A stretch of 64,000 bases of DNA, from NCBI RefSeq assembly GCF_040712315.1, contig NC_134018.1:13040835-13104834 (forward strand), read 5' to 3'. This DNA comes from Castanea sativa (taxonomy: Eukaryota; Streptophyta; Magnoliopsida; Fagales; Fagaceae). The translations under genes were made by a program, and so were the position numbers. Under the pieces are notes generated by a model, which was not told the origin of the DNA, did no database searches, and saw nothing but the letters and a program-made list of their open reading frames with translations. Position 1 is the first letter of the stretch. The number at the start of each line of letters is the position of its first letter. This document shows positions 46,239 to 59,434 of this stretch, one piece after another.

Positions 46239-46421
46239 GAGTAATGCTAGAGATATAAATTTTTTTTACAAAACTTTTTGCAAACAACTGATTTGGTAAG
46301 TGGTTATTTGTAAATGAAAAAATAATGTTAATGGTAAGCCTAAATGAAAACTAATGAAAAGTTGGTCATATCAATGATTTATAAAAATATTGTAAAATAG
46401 TTTGTGATTGTAGCATTACTC
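46239..46421. mobile_element. MULE-type MITE (183 bp) with 9-bp TSD
   Basis: Inverted ends GAGTAATGCTA / TAGCATTACTC are flanked by the perfect 9-base duplication ATCTTTAAT (46230-46238 and 46422-46430). Confidence 0.86.
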
Positions 46422-49400
46422 ATCTTTAATTACAGGTCGTGCACGTGATACCCCATACCCACATCACCTAACCTTGATTTTTAATAGTTTCTAGAGTTGA
46501 ATTGGTGAATTATTTAATTTGTTTCGAAGTTTACAAAAATCAGTCAAGTTTTGACTGATCTTATTTGGAATTTATGTATAATGCTTTAGCATGGTAAACA
46601 TGCCTCACTAATATGATGCACAAAGAGGCAGAGAGCTCAAAAGGAAAGGACCATGTTAAGCTAATGAAATAATGATCTGAACCTTTTATCTACCCAATTT
46701 TCTTGATCACTAAAGGCCCATAATTAAATGCTGAGAAATTTAGACACACGAACACTCATGATCTTGTTGTTCTTCTACATTACTGGTCTAGTTTTTATCA
46801 GTTAAGACATGCTTCGCACTCATCAACAATGTTAATATGATGGGTGTAAATTTAGAAAATAATGTGATACATAATTATAAATATATGTGACCTAGAATGA
46901 ATAGAACTAACTTTTCTCAAATTAAGGCACTGTGACAAGTCAAGTTGTTAGGGGCATATTTTCTATGTATTGGTTTATCTTTTCACAAAACACACTTTAT
47001 TTGTAATTGGATAGATATAAGTTGTGTTTAATGTATCAAGAAGTATGTAACGTTTAGATCCTAAATGGTATCAATAAAGACATGAAGATTGATCCAAGAA
47101 ACAAGTGAAGAAAAACAGTTTAGTATTTCTTGACACTAGCATCTATTGAGATTTAATGAAAAAACTCGACACAAGCTTGATCTATCGAGATCTACGATTT
47201 CAGAATTCGCAAATTTGAATTTCGGCACATGATGACTTGGATTGCAAGGGTTTCGTCTTCTACAACCCTAAACCATATATAAAAGACTTGTTTTAAAGTC
47301 ATCAAAGATATATAGATTCAATTAGAGAAGTAATAGTAAAAATTAGAGCGCTGTGACAAAATTGGGTGAAATTTGATGTTCTAAAGGAATTGTGATGAGG
47401 ATTAAAACTAATGCACATATGGTGGCGATCTATGTTGCTTTTCAGGAAAATTCCTTCATTTAGCACGGCATATTATCAAATTTTCTGATGGAGTCTTTTT
47501 AGCAGAGACTAATGGAAGGCCTAAAATGAGTAAATTTAAAAGTTAGAGGATTTTCATTGAACAAGTAAAATTGGAGGATTGAATTGAATTTTGGTTAAAA
47601 TTAGAAGGTGTAATTTGTAATTTAATCAAAAAAATTATTTAGATCCAGGTTGGATACAATAATGCTAAAAAATATATCACATCAATTTTCCATTCTACAT
47701 AGGATAAAAACTAACGGGCATGGACAGAACTACATAAGGTAGAATGTTTGCAAAAGTTTAGGGGCAAATTTTTTTTTTTTTTTAATCTTTTAAAGTTTAA
47801 GGAGAAAATTGAACTTCATGTAAACTACAGGAGAAATAATTTTTAAGCCCTTTTTTCCCCTATAAATCAACTTGTACTTTTTGTGATAATTATAAATAAC
47901 TTTCTCTGTGATAATTTATTAAAGGAAAAAAGTGCTACCAAATTTATTATATAAACTTTACAAATTGATGAAGTAATTTTGATTGGTGGACTCCAACCAT
48001 CTCATTAATGTATGTTTGAATTGTTTTGTCCTGATTGGTGACATATCATATTGTAAGCACAATTTAATTAAAAATCTCTCTCTCTCTCTCTGCATGTGAG
48101 CACACGTGTGTGTGAAATAATTGATAGTTATGACTGCGTGAGTATATGCCATGGTTAGTTATTGATATTATGTAAATATAGGATAAATCTCTATTTTAAT
48201 TTGTCTATTTGTTGTTGATATTTTGTTAATATTCAATAGATGATAGTTTGGATTTCGCATAATTTTTTTTCCCTTTATTCATATTTGTCCTTCAAGTTCA
48301 ATCTAATTTCTATCCTAGATTTTTATCAATCTTGATAGTATGGTCTTGAACGGCTTTCTTTAGATTTTCTAAATCTTGATATAGGGTAGATAATTCAAGA
48401 ATTGGTTGAGGACAAGGAATTGTATAAAATATCATCTATGCAATTGCATAAGCTTCAGATTATCTCTTTGATCTTAAAATTTCCTTAAGAAAATAGGGGT
48501 TGATTCTTACGAAAATACTATGAGAAATATTTAATACACAAGTCATCTTTTATTCTTTTCTAAGTAATTTGAGATTGGTGCCATCTACAGTGAAGGTTCT
48601 CATAACTGTTCTAGTACTCCAAAGATCTACTACCCAACTCCTATTTTTTCAAACCAAATCTTTTCTTTACTACGAGTAGTATTCCCGTGTGATGTACTGA
48701 TTGATGAAGATTTATATATAAGTTAAAAAAAATATATAAGTAAAGCTGAATTACTAAATATAGATAGTAATAAAAACTTGTAAAATAACTAACTAATTAA
48801 TTTTAATAAAAAATTACTTTATGTTATATGATAAATGCTGATTTTTTAAGGCTTTATTAGTGTTTATCTATTTTTATATATTAAAATTCTCTTTGTGCTT
48901 TGTATTAATTTCTTAGTATGAGATCTAAAATTAGTTTGATCATTCTTAATTTTAAATTTCATCTTTTTAATTCTAAATTTTATTTGGGTTATGTTTAATC
49001 TAGAGATTTTTCCTAGATATTCTAATTAAAAAATCAACATACTCACAAACTAAAACACAAAATCAAAACACACAAAAGAGTTCAAAATTTGACATTTAAG
49101 AAAATTAAAAAAGAAAAAAACTTACCTAAGAGGAACTAATAACTTAAATGGATGTCCCTTGTTTTACTTCTTTCTAGTAGACTTACTTTTGATATGATAT
49201 CCATGCATGCAAATTCAGAAACTAATAATAATACGTAAAATGAATTTATGAGATCAAAACTATTATATATACAAATACATAAGCGTAAGTTGCATCTTGG
49301 GAAAAAAAATGGTCGTATTGTGTGGGATTTAATTATAGTAGTGGCTTATTGTTTAAGAGAAATTGTATGAAAGACCATGGCTGAATATATATAAACTTTG

Positions 49401-51343
49401 AAAATAATAGACTTTTAGTTGGATTAGAATTTAATTTTTTGAAACTTAGATGACAAAGTTATACCTAAATTGAATTATTGTTAAATCTTATCATTTGGCT
49501 AAGAGCCTTTATTTTTTATTTTTTTTAATAAGATATAAATTATACTCTACCCTAATATAACTATAAGTATGTGTGTGTGTGAAGCTTGAACCCCGGCCCA
49601 AGAGCCTTTTAAGTTAATTGGTTGGAATAAGCACCTCTTGACTTATCCTTGTTTCAAGAAAATATATCCTAACATCTAATAAAAATTAATTTAATAATTA
49701 GTAAATGAAATATGCAACTTGAGAAAAAAGAAAAAAAAGAAAAAGAACTCAAACGTACCCAAGTCTCAGGACTCTCTAACAGAAAATTGTGACAAGAACC
49801 TGAATTATGGGCTAGGCTTGTTAATTGAGCATGGATCTGAAATTAGGCCAACAAATTGGACCGAACTGCTCCTTTCTTCTTCTTGCTCCTCTTTTTATTT
49901 TTAATTTTTTTAATTATTAAATTGGGTCGGGCCTTGGCCTTAATGAGTCTCTTTGGACCCGCGATACTTAACCGGCAAAATCTCAGTCTCAGGTACTGGG
50001 AGACGACCCGTCAGAACGGCAAATGCATGGGAGAGACGGTAGTCCGACAGAGTTTTGCAAACAACTTCGCAGCAAGCCTCTGCCCAAATGGCGATTTAGT
50101 TATTGTATGGTTAGTTATAAAAAAAAGAAGTGAATGGATTTAGATCTTGACAGCTTGTTCCTACTTAAGAATTTCAAATGTTCATGAAAATAGTTGCACA
50201 TTTGCAAGGAATTTGCACATAAATTAAATTCATAATTATGTGAAACCAGATGTACTTGAACTAGGACATGCAGAGTGTGTGAGTGAGGTTCTTTTATGCT
50301 TTAGTGGAAGATTAATTAATTTTTACTTTAAAATTTCAAGATTGATTACAATATAGCTATTTGGTTGGAAATTTTTAACTCAATATTTTATTTTGTCATT
50401 GATAATTTCACATTGAGTAGAAAATATGTATATAGATTTGTTGTTTCAAAGTGAGAGCTACATGGGCTGGGCTTGACAAGTTAGAGGGTGAGGGAGATTC
50501 CAGGTGTGGGATGTTGAGGATGCAAATAATATGTCCATGACCAAGTTTCATTCATGCAAATGCTACCAAAACCAATTGTATCAAAGAGATATCAAGACAA
50601 TTTTGTTCTGATGGGTCCCTTTCTGTAGGTAGAATAGAAACATTGATAATGGGTTAGACACTCCTTGCAATGGGAGCATCCCAAACTGCCATGATCCAGT
50701 GAGTGACAGTTGTTTGCCTACTGCTGTTTGGTTTCATTCCTTGTGATCTTAGTCTTATGTTCATGTCCTAAAGTTTATGGGTACCTGATGGCTTGCTTAT
50801 GGGTACATGATTTTCATGAGTTTTGTTTTTTCTTCTCATTGAATCCACATATATATGCCTTCCCCTTTATCTCTGTATTTTCTGTGTTTGCAAGCTTGAG
50901 TAGAGGTCATACACTTTTACTTTGCTTGTGCTACTTTACCTAGGTGAATGAATTATATTGCATAATGAAAGCTGTGACAAATTTTGTTATGGTTAACCTA
51001 TCATACGAATCATTAAGTCCATTTTGAGGCATGGGTTACCTTCTACTGAACACGGTAGCAACCTTTTTTTTTTCTCCCTTCAGTGAGTGAACATGGTAGC
51101 AACTTTGTCGTTGGCATAGATGATGAATTGATTTCTTATCTATGTCACTCCATTTTTGATCTTCAACGAACACAGTAGCAACTTAGTCTGTGGTAGATCA
51201 CACTGTTGTGTTATTTACTAGAGAAGTTATTTTATGAACTAATACTGGCATGATCCCTTTTGATATCTCAATTTTTTCCCCTAGGTTTCTTATTGTTATC
51301 TTGTGTTTATCTGGTCATTTTCAAAGATATGTTAAGCAAATTT

Positions 51344-51491
51344 GTTATTGCCCAGTTCAGGACATTCACGAGTCCTATTTATGCATTATGCTTTGATCCT
51401 AGTGGCACAACATAAATGTTATTGCCCAGTTCAGGACATTCACGAGTCCTATTTATGCATTATGCTTTGATCCTAGTGGCACAACATAAAT
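51344..51491. repeat. Perfect 74-bp tandem duplication
   Basis: Two identical units starting GTTATTGCCCAGTTCAGGAC at 51344 and 51418. Recent slippage or unequal exchange, no coding content. Confidence 0.92.
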
Positions 51492-51669
51492 GTTTTCGAA
51501 ATAATGCTTGGAAAATCTCATAAACTCCTCTGCATCTCATACTGGTACATCTTATGTACATATTTACAGGCTACAGCGTGGTTTTACAAATGTAGTGTTA
51601 GATAACTCTTTCTTGGTTCCTTCCTGAATATGTCATTGTTATTGTCAAGTGCTTATATGTTTTTTGGTT

Positions 51670-53500
51670 TTTTTAGGTCATAGAGGATATCAATTTCAGT
51701 GACAACAGAAACTAGATTATGATTAACTCATTAAGGGGGGGCACACAATTTGTTTTCTATAAATCCTTTCAGAGGATCAGTAAACTTCCAGTCTGCTGGT
51801 GCTCTAGTTTTACCACCAAAAATGGCAGTTTGGGTGTTATGGCTAAGCCTGCGGTTAGTTGGCCACCTACTCATAAATCAACAGAATAAGGAATGGAACT
51901 AATGGATGGAAAAGCTCTATACGTGGTGCTGCAGCAGCTGCAACTGGCAGGATGAGTTCCCTTTCTGGGGCTATTGCTTCATCTTCCACAATTGTAGAGG
52001 CAATGCTTTAATTGTGGATTGAAGCTCTTCAAAGGCAAATTAGTCTCTTTTGGTTTTTCCTCCTCCTAGTTGTATGGTAGAAAATGCATTGCAAACATCA
52101 ACTTGTCTAGATCCAACACCTATTGTGTCTGGATTAAGCACTGCGCATGAGTCAGCTCCAGAATGTGATGCAAGATTGGCTGTTGAAGCTATCCAGAAGT
52201 AAAATATGTCAGAAACAAAACTGAAGAGAGACAGAGAAGATATTGACATATGTGGTGAGATTGGGAATTTAGACTGCAAAAAAATATATCCTGAATGATT
52301 GAAAAAAGGAAATAGCATCTATTATCAAGCTGGGGGTGCATTCATGAAAGCAAATATCAGTCCTGAGGAGAAACATCATCTCTATATACCAGAAGCTAAA
52401 CTACAGACGCATCAGCCTTGGACCCCATTGTGGGAAAAACATGAGGTATTTGTGTTCTGGTGGAATGGAATATTGTGCTTGTTCAATCATGCATACATTT
52501 TGCTTGATGTCTGACTTGTTCTTGTAAACTTGCTTGCCAAATATTCTTTCAATCAATGATGATGGAAGGCACCAAAATGAATGAAAAAATTTCTTCTAAC
52601 GGAGAAATTGAACTTGAAAGGATCCCAACTTGCATGATTAAAGCAAGGTCAAAAGACTTGGTTCCAGTTTGTGACTTTCTTCAAACCCCCAAAATCAAAC
52701 AAACAAGGCTCACTAGGTTTTTTGTCTATTTATTTTTCATATTCTGGGTTGTGGCTAGTTCTTATATATAAAATTGCTTTCCCATTATGTTTTGGATGCA
52801 TGGGCACCTGATTATTTGCATTATCATACTAAAAGGACTTTATCTTAGATAAAGCTGACATATAATAATTATATGTCTTGTTTAATGTGCCAATGAGCTC
52901 TAGCTTATACAACACCTCCCCCTCATAAGAATGGGATAGAGGGTGAGGTTGTGGGTTTAAGATCCACTGAGTGGGTGTGCAACTTACGAATAGAATAAAA
53001 ATCATATGATTTGCTTAAATGTGCATCCGTAATGTCTTTCTGCTTTTGATCACTTTGTAAATTATCTTTTTTGTTCACAACAATGAGGGTTGTACTAACA
53101 TTTTTGGGTACCATTTCTTGTGTCATACAGAAACCCAGCTTTAGATTGCAATACCAATGAGCTTCAGCATCAGAGGTCTGAGCTGTCTGAAACAGCAGGC
53201 TTTCATGTAGGAGCAGCTCTGGCTTGCTTGACTCTATGACTGACAGTGCTACTGCAGTGGCAGAATTTCACAATGTTAGGGAAGAAACTGAATGCAGTGG
53301 TCCTCAGATGCTAGTAGGAACCAAGGGCTTTGTAAATATTAGTGACAGCCCAAGAACAAAGACTCGCTTGGGATTGTAAATAATCAAGAGAGCTTAAGAA
53401 TGGAGGCTCAATTCAAGTTTGTAAATAGTAACAAAGATGGCCTGAAAATGTATACTCATTTTAAAGATGAAGGTGGTGAGTTAGATTGGAGGTATGTTCA
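51670..53500 (+). pseudogene. Fragments of the unidentified spliced gene (block B copy)
   Basis: Copy of the gene fragment at 14256-15230, more decayed. Near 53165-53490 it keeps the CATCAGAGGT(C/G)TG..GCTGTCTGAAA, AGTGGCAGAATTTCACAATG and GATGAAGGTGGTGAGTTAGA phrases, with several stops and frameshifts, but retains TGG where block A has TAG. Upstream, 52299-52514 is open and contains KANISPEEKHHLYIPEAKL, and 51860-52200 has exon-like codon texture broken by stops. I do not recognise the protein. A SINE-like repeat (52890-53010) separates the two parts. Confidence 0.45.
52890..53010 (+). repeat. tRNA-derived SINE-like repeat, second copy
   Basis: CCAATGAGCTCTAGCTTATA (box-A-like), then GTGGGTTTAAGATCC (degenerate box B), then an A-rich tail (AATAGAATAAAAATC). 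Related to 4803-4925. Confidence 0.45.
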
Positions 53501-54747
53501 TTGTCTGGTTTAAATGGTTGGTTGGACATGAAAAATGAAGTTACTGAGCTTATTAGTATTAAATATTGATTGGTTTTCGGTCTAGTAAAGATGAAATTCA
53601 TTCTACCTTGTTTGGATTTCTTTTTAGTCACATTTTAATTAATTTCCCTATTTCTTGCTGGTAGTTTTGAGTTACACTTTGTCCCTTTTCTCTTAACAGT
53701 GTATATGATGTGTGGAAATTTAGAGAATAGTGATGCAGAACTGTGGATGCTATGTATTTGGGATTTCATCTACACAACTTTGTAAATAACAGTCTATATA
53801 TTTTCTCAATAACCAGTTTTAAATTCGTACATAATAGCATCTTGTAAAATCTCTCTCACTGTTTCTTTATTCTTTTAATTTAAATATATTCTGCTACTAC
53901 TCTTTTTACATTTTATCAAAGACGAAATGCTTGACCAATCTCTTCTTATCTTCTTTCTGCAACAATTTGTTTAATTGGATTTCTTCTTGTTCTATCATGG
54001 ATTTCCTAGATTCTTTAACCAGTTGATCTTTTCACTTGTGGACTGAAACGTGCTTACAAGTTTTACTCTCTGGCTTTCTGCAACATCCTTTAATGAGTTA
54101 TAGGGGAAAAGGGTTGATGGTTTTGTGGATTTAGGAAAGCTTTTCTTAAAGTTTTCAACAAGCGGTGTGAAACAGTGAATATTCAAACATGTTTGAAGGT
54201 ATATCTGTTTGTACCCCAAGCATCAGTGCTGTATATTCAGGGAAAATGGTTTTTATTTTCCGAAGTTAAAGATGTGATAAAGAATTGTCATTTACATGTT
54301 AACAACATAGTAACGAGATGAGGATGATATTGCATGGTCTAAAAATATCTTATTCTGCAAAGGTTCTATTATAAATGGCATTTTAATCTAATCAGTTGAT
54401 AAGCTGATTTCAAGGAATATAATACTTATTAATGAACCTGTGGAACTACGACTATGAGTCAACCTTTTTTTCTTTTTAATATAAATGGCATTTTAAACTA
54501 ATCAGATCTTGTGTGCATTTGGGTATGTGGTAGTTTTCGGTAGTTTATTTGCAAACTATAGTTTTCGGTAGCTTATTTGCATGGTTATTTTCAAAAGATA
54601 GAGTTTTTTGTAGCTTTTATGCTAAATATATGACAAAAAGTTAAAATGTTAGCTTGTTATCAATATATATATATATATATATATCAAAAAAAAAAATTCT
54701 TAAATTGAGAGAAAAAGCAAAAAAATTTGCCAAAACAGACCATCATC

Positions 54748-54967
54748 TTTCTCTAGGAAAGTTGTCCAGGCCTGTAATCTTGTACTGCTTATTTGTATAA
54801 ACAAATTGATAGTTTGGTCATGCATTTCTTGTACTATGCAGGTGAAAGACACCAGCTTAAAAGCTCTCTCTTTTTTTGGGTGCTATGTATTATGTATCGG
54901 TGTTCTGTATTTGCTGAAGATCACCTAATTCCAGGAAATTAGGAGCTCTTCTATTTAGATTCAAGTT
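54748..54967 (+). repeat. Left arm of a perfect 220-bp inverted repeat
   Basis: Base-by-base comparison with the reverse complement of 55934-56153 shows no mismatch over 220 bases. Its right part continues the block A/B homology, so this arm is probably the original. It could encode VKDTSLKALSFFGCYVLC after a TATGCAG acceptor-like site, but this is not recognised. Confidence 0.97.
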
Positions 54968-55933
54968 AAAGGTTTCAAAAGGCTGCCTCTTACTAACCAA
55001 AATGCAGGTACCATAAAAGAAATAAAAGGAGAATCACAATGGTGGGATGCTTTGGAGTGGGATGATGACCAAACCAAATCAAGTTTGCGGCCTTTTTTCC
55101 ATCCTCAGTAGTTAGAGTGGCTTCGGTCAAATAAGGGCTTTGGCCCAAAGTGGCCCTTTTGATTGTGTTTGAAAATTGAGTGAGTTAAGAGCTGTTCATT
55201 TTTGTAGTGTGAAAGCACCGATTAGTTTTTTTTTTTTTTTTATTTAAATTTTTAATTCAAGTTTGAGAGTATGTTCATTATTAGAGTGTGAGTACACCAT
55301 TGCGTGTGTCGGAAATTTGGAATAATTGAGTGTCATGTTTGTGAGTTAAGATTGAAAGAGTTTTGAGTTACCCATATTGGGTTTGAAATTGTGAGAGATT
55401 TATAGAGTTTGAAGTTTGTATCTATATCTTTCATAAATGGATTTTTTTCCTGGTGTGCCCATAGATGTCATGTAGGCATGAAGTTGAAGAAATGATATTG
55501 AAATTATGTTAATATATTTTAAATCCTTGTTTAAATGGATATATTTATACTTACTAAAAATTAAAATGTTGGTAGATATTCAGAATTATGGTAAGTAATA
55601 AAACAATTTCAGGTTTCCTTCTAGGTAGCCCTACTCCAATCAAATCCTGAGCACCACTCTTTATACTTTTTCCTTTTCCTGATTTCTTCTTCTTTTTTAA
55701 AGATCCATTAGGGAAAGAAAAACAATTATCTTCTTCTGCAAGTTATTTATATCAGCTCATCTCTTTGATTTCAAGCTTAAAATGATTCGAATAGGCAATT
55801 TATTAATAACCTTCCCAAAAAATTTCTATCTTTTCTGGTATTTAAGTTATGCTTCTGGAGCAATATAACTTTCCTGTATATGCAACTGTGTAGTCTGTGC
55901 TTTCCAGCTCTTTGCTGTGTGAACATAAATTAC
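54968..55933. other. 966-bp spacer between inverted repeat arms
   Basis: Non-coding, with a T-run at about 55226-55241. It includes ordinary AT-rich sequence and no recognisable transposase. If transcribed with both arms it would form the loop of a hairpin RNA. Confidence 0.5.
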
Positions 55934-56153
55934 AACTTGAATCTAAATAGAAGAGCTCCTAATTTCCTGGAATTAGGTGATCTTCAGCAAATACAGAACA
56001 CCGATACATAATACATAGCACCCAAAAAAAGAGAGAGCTTTTAAGCTGGTGTCTTTCACCTGCATAGTACAAGAAATGCATGACCAAACTATCAATTTGT
56101 TTATACAAATAAGCAGTACAAGATTACAGGCCTGGACAACTTTCCTAGAGAAA
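55934..56153 (-). repeat. Right arm of the perfect 220-bp inverted repeat
   Basis: Exact reverse complement of 54748-54967. It abuts the truncated internal region of the minus-strand Copia element at 56154. Confidence 0.97.
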
Positions 56154-57463
56154 ACTTCGATAGATGAAGCTATCGAGAAGGTGTCGAGGAACAAGGCAAG
56201 ACACGAGAACAGATGCTCGATCAATCCACCAGGTGTCGAGAAGCTATCGAGAGGTCAAAAGGTTTCTCGATCGATCAAGAAGATGTCAAGATTGTGATAA
56301 GAAAAAGCTAAGAAGCTTGACAAACAGTCAGGTGTCGATGAGGTATCGAGGAGGTGTCAAGCCAGCTTTCAAAAACAGTTTGTCAAGAAGGGAAAAAACA
56401 CAGATGTGAATGCAATCAAACATGCAACTCAACCAATGATCCAATCAACATAATAGATTCTCAACATCATCTCTCAACAACAATCTTAAGCACATGGATC
56501 ACAAAACACACTCACACACTAAACAAGTCTAACCGATTTTATATTTCAAAAACAAGTTAAGACAGTTTAGTAAGCATACATCAACGCATGTAAACCTTGT
56601 GATGGCCAAATCACATTGTACCTGCACATGTATCAAAGGTAGTAAAGAATATTGTGTGTTGTGTGTGAAAACATCGCATTGCATAGATGTCTCTATGTTA
56701 TGACGATTTGAGATATGAGAAAATCACTTTAACTCACACATAATCATAACTGTTTGAAGGAGACTATCACCTTCGAGGTACATCCTATAACTCCCACATC
56801 TCTTAGAAAACACGCTTGCAATCATATTTAAAGTATTTTGTTCTTTTTGCTTTTATTTTCTTTGGATATTTTCTTTTTATTAAACAAACCATGCATGGGT
56901 ATACAAAGGAGAGAGAAGAAATATCCAATTATGTTAAGCTTTTGACATTGCACTTTTGCTATGCCGAAGCATACAAATGTCATATCATGATTGGCGGGCA
57001 ATAGTGGTGAGATGATTATTTATGCCTTTCTCTTAGGATTTTCTAGTCCTACCTGTCAAAAAGAGTGATACGAGTGTTAAGTACAAGAGATCACTTAACC
57101 TTACTCATCACAAACAAAGAGCCACAAAGCTCACTTGCTTAGTTGTGCATAGAGATGCTCATTTAAGCTACAAGTGATACGAATTTTAGAAAACTCTGTT
57201 TCAATGGCCATTTTAAGGTTCACAAGAATCGATGTACACAACCACACACTGTTATTGTATTTTTTTTTTTTTTTCAATTTTTCAATTTTTTTTTTCTGAA
57301 AAACAAAATAAAACAAAAACTAAAAACACACAAACAAAAACATGTTAAACAAAGTAAAACAATGCATAAAATTAGACTGACTCAAAACATTAAAGCAAAA
57401 CACACAAGTAATGCAAAAACAAAAACAAGAACAAGAAGGGGAGAGAGAGAAAAAGTGAGTAAA
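56154..57463 (-). other. Internal non-coding region of the second Copia element
   Basis: No pol reading frame. The left part is rich in TCGATCGA and TATCGAG words (56155-56365); similar TATCGA/GTCGAG words occur in the element's own LTR near 60165-60250. Polypyrimidine and (GA)n runs flank the gag end. Short frames here are not proteins. Confidence 0.5.
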
Positions 57464-59365
57464 TCACTTGGAACCCTTTTCCTTCCACACCTTGGAAGAA
57501 CATTGCCTTTTAGCAAACCCTTAAATTGGTGATGAGGGAGAAAAGTTGAAACCGTTCAAGTTTGAAAGGAACATGAGGGCTTTAAGAAGATCTCCAAGAG
57601 GAGCAAGAGAGGTTTGAAGCTGATTCTGGTTCCCAAATGCTATCATGCCATTGCTCTGTTGAGTGGCTAACCACTTATAGCAATTTGGTCGAGTATGACC
57701 GGCAATATCACAATGATGACAGAGATGCTGCTTCTTTTGTTTAGGCTTTTGAGAGTTAGCCTTCCTAGTCCTTGGGGTTTTAGTTTCCTTCTTCTCAAAC
57801 TTAGGGGGGTGCTCCTAAGTAGATTTACCCTTGTCTAGGTTCTCACTTGCTAATTTAGTTTTAACATCATTGTTTTCAATTTTAATGTTATTAGCAGGAG
57901 GAACAAAAACAGTAGTACTGGCAGAAGCAATATTAGAAGAAGAGAATTCATACCCTAATCTGATTCGATCCGAAGCAGATTTCTGAATGTTGAGCATCTC
58001 ATCTAGCTTTGCATTTGATGTCCTTTCCAGTTGAGCTCTAACTTGAAATAGCTCCGCTTCAAGCTTCTTGGTCTTCTCAGCCAAGAAATTGTTCTCGAAT
58101 CTCAGTGCCCCAATAGTCTGATTAGCTTTATCAAACTTAGTGGAAAGCTCCTCACGGTTAAGTTCCACTTCACTGAGCTTCTTGGTGGTTAGCCTATAGA
58201 GTTTCTCATGCTTCTCAGAGAGCTTGTACAGTTTCTCATAGGCTGTATGGATATCATCTTGATCATCCATCTTTTCAAACTTGGATTCCACTAGTTCCTC
58301 TTCTTCATCCACATCTTCAACAATCCCTTCAGTAGGATTGACAGTGGCAGTGAAGGCATTCAAAATTTCGTCATGCTTATTGTTGGAATCATCTTCAGGC
58401 TTAGTGTCACTCAAAGTAGCAACAAGTGCTTTGCTCTTCCCAATACTCTTGAGATATGTGGGACACTCCTGTTTCATGTGACCGAAACCTTGACACCCGA
58501 AACACTTAGGTCCTGTGGGAACAGTGTACTGACCGTCATCCCTAGAATCCTTCTTCCCTTTATCTTGGCTCTTGAACTGAGAAGAACTAGATTGCTTACG
58601 GTCCTTGTCGAAGCCTTTTACATTGGCATTTTTCATGAATTTCTTGAATTGCCTGGTGATGTAGGACTTCATTTTAGAATCTTCATCGTTTGATGACTCA
58701 TTTGTCTCATGGCTCTTGGCCTTCAGTGCCATGCTCTTACCTTTAGTAGACTTGCCAATTCTAGTCAACCCTAGCTCAGAGGTTTGCAGATTACCAACCA
58801 GCTCAGTTAGAGGAATCTTGTCAATATCCTTTGATTCTTCTATGACCGTGATCTTGGCATGAAATCTCTCGGGCAGAGATCTAAGCACTTTTCTCACAAT
58901 CTTGGGTTCAGGAATGGTTTCCCTAATATTGAAAGCTGAGTTCACTATGTCTTTGAGCTTGGCATAGAACTCATCGAACGACTCATCCTCCTCCATCTTA
59001 ATTTCTTCGAAGCTTGTAGTGAGCCTCTGTAGCTTCGAATCTTTAACAGCCTTTGTTCCCTCATAGGTTGTCTGAAGGATGGTTCATGCTTCCTTAGCAG
59101 TTTCAGTGGAGGATATCTTCTTGAACTCCTCATTAGTGACCACACTGAATAAGGCATTCAATGGTTTGCTATTGAAATTTACCGTCTTGATCTTAGCATC
59201 ATCCCAATCAGCCAACGCTTCTTTAGGCTTGGTCCAGCCTATTTCCGCAGCTTGCCACACCTTTTCATCTAGAGATTACAAGAAAGCTCTTATGCGTACT
59301 TTCCAGTATGCATAGTTAGTACCATCAAACAATGGAGGTATAATAAGAGACTGACCTCTATCCAT
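57464..59365 (-). pseudogene. Copia gag protein, decayed, with coiled coil and two zinc knuckles
   Basis: Read from ATG at 59365 (MDRGQSLIIPPLFDGTNYAY) to TGA at 57464. In order: Copia gag core; CCHC knuckle CFGCQGFGHMKQECP; acidic linker; coiled coil with heptad texture (EKLYKLSEKHEKLYRLTTKK... to KLEAELFQVRAQLE); and a second CCHC knuckle CHHCDIAGHTRPNC. Stops occur at 59276 (TAA), 59084 (TGA), 57815 (TAG) and 57531 (TAA). The first, second and fourth fit CAA or TGG to stop; the third lies in a local double indel. The longest open part is 57815-58996. The protein would have formed the virus-like particle of the element, and no enzyme domains follow it. Confidence 0.87.
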
Positions 59366-59420
59366 AACAAACACGAGTCAATGGATCACACATAAGGATT
59401 AACCCTAATTAGAGTGTGCC

Positions 59421-59432
59421 CGCTCTGATACC
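59421..59432 (-). promoter_or_regulatory. tRNA-Met primer-binding site of the second Copia element
   Basis: TGGTATCAGAGC on the minus strand, two bases inside the LTR edge at 59435. It fixes polarity: the right-hand LTR is the 5' LTR. Confidence 0.9.
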
Positions 59433-59434
59433 AC

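Larger units (their letters stand above)
46670..54967. repeat. Duplicated block B (collinear partner of 12000-16030)
   Basis: Carries the anchors listed for block A in the same order and orientation, but stretched to 8.3 kb. It lacks the Tourist-like MITE found in block A at 12081. It ends inside the left arm of the 220-bp inverted repeat. Gene-free parts (46431-51340) contain homopolymer runs, a (CT)n at about 48077 and a (GT)n at about 49571, with no recognised exons. Confidence 0.68.

Noticed and set aside
54748..56153. Inverted repeat as the TIRs of a MULE
   Set aside because: The arms are long enough, but no 8-11 bp flanking duplication is visible and the left arm continues an older paralogous sequence.
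55973..56224. 83-codon membrane-like frame across the right inverted-repeat arm
   Set aside because: It crosses the arm boundary into Copia-derived sequence, so the joined protein is an accident of the rearrangement.
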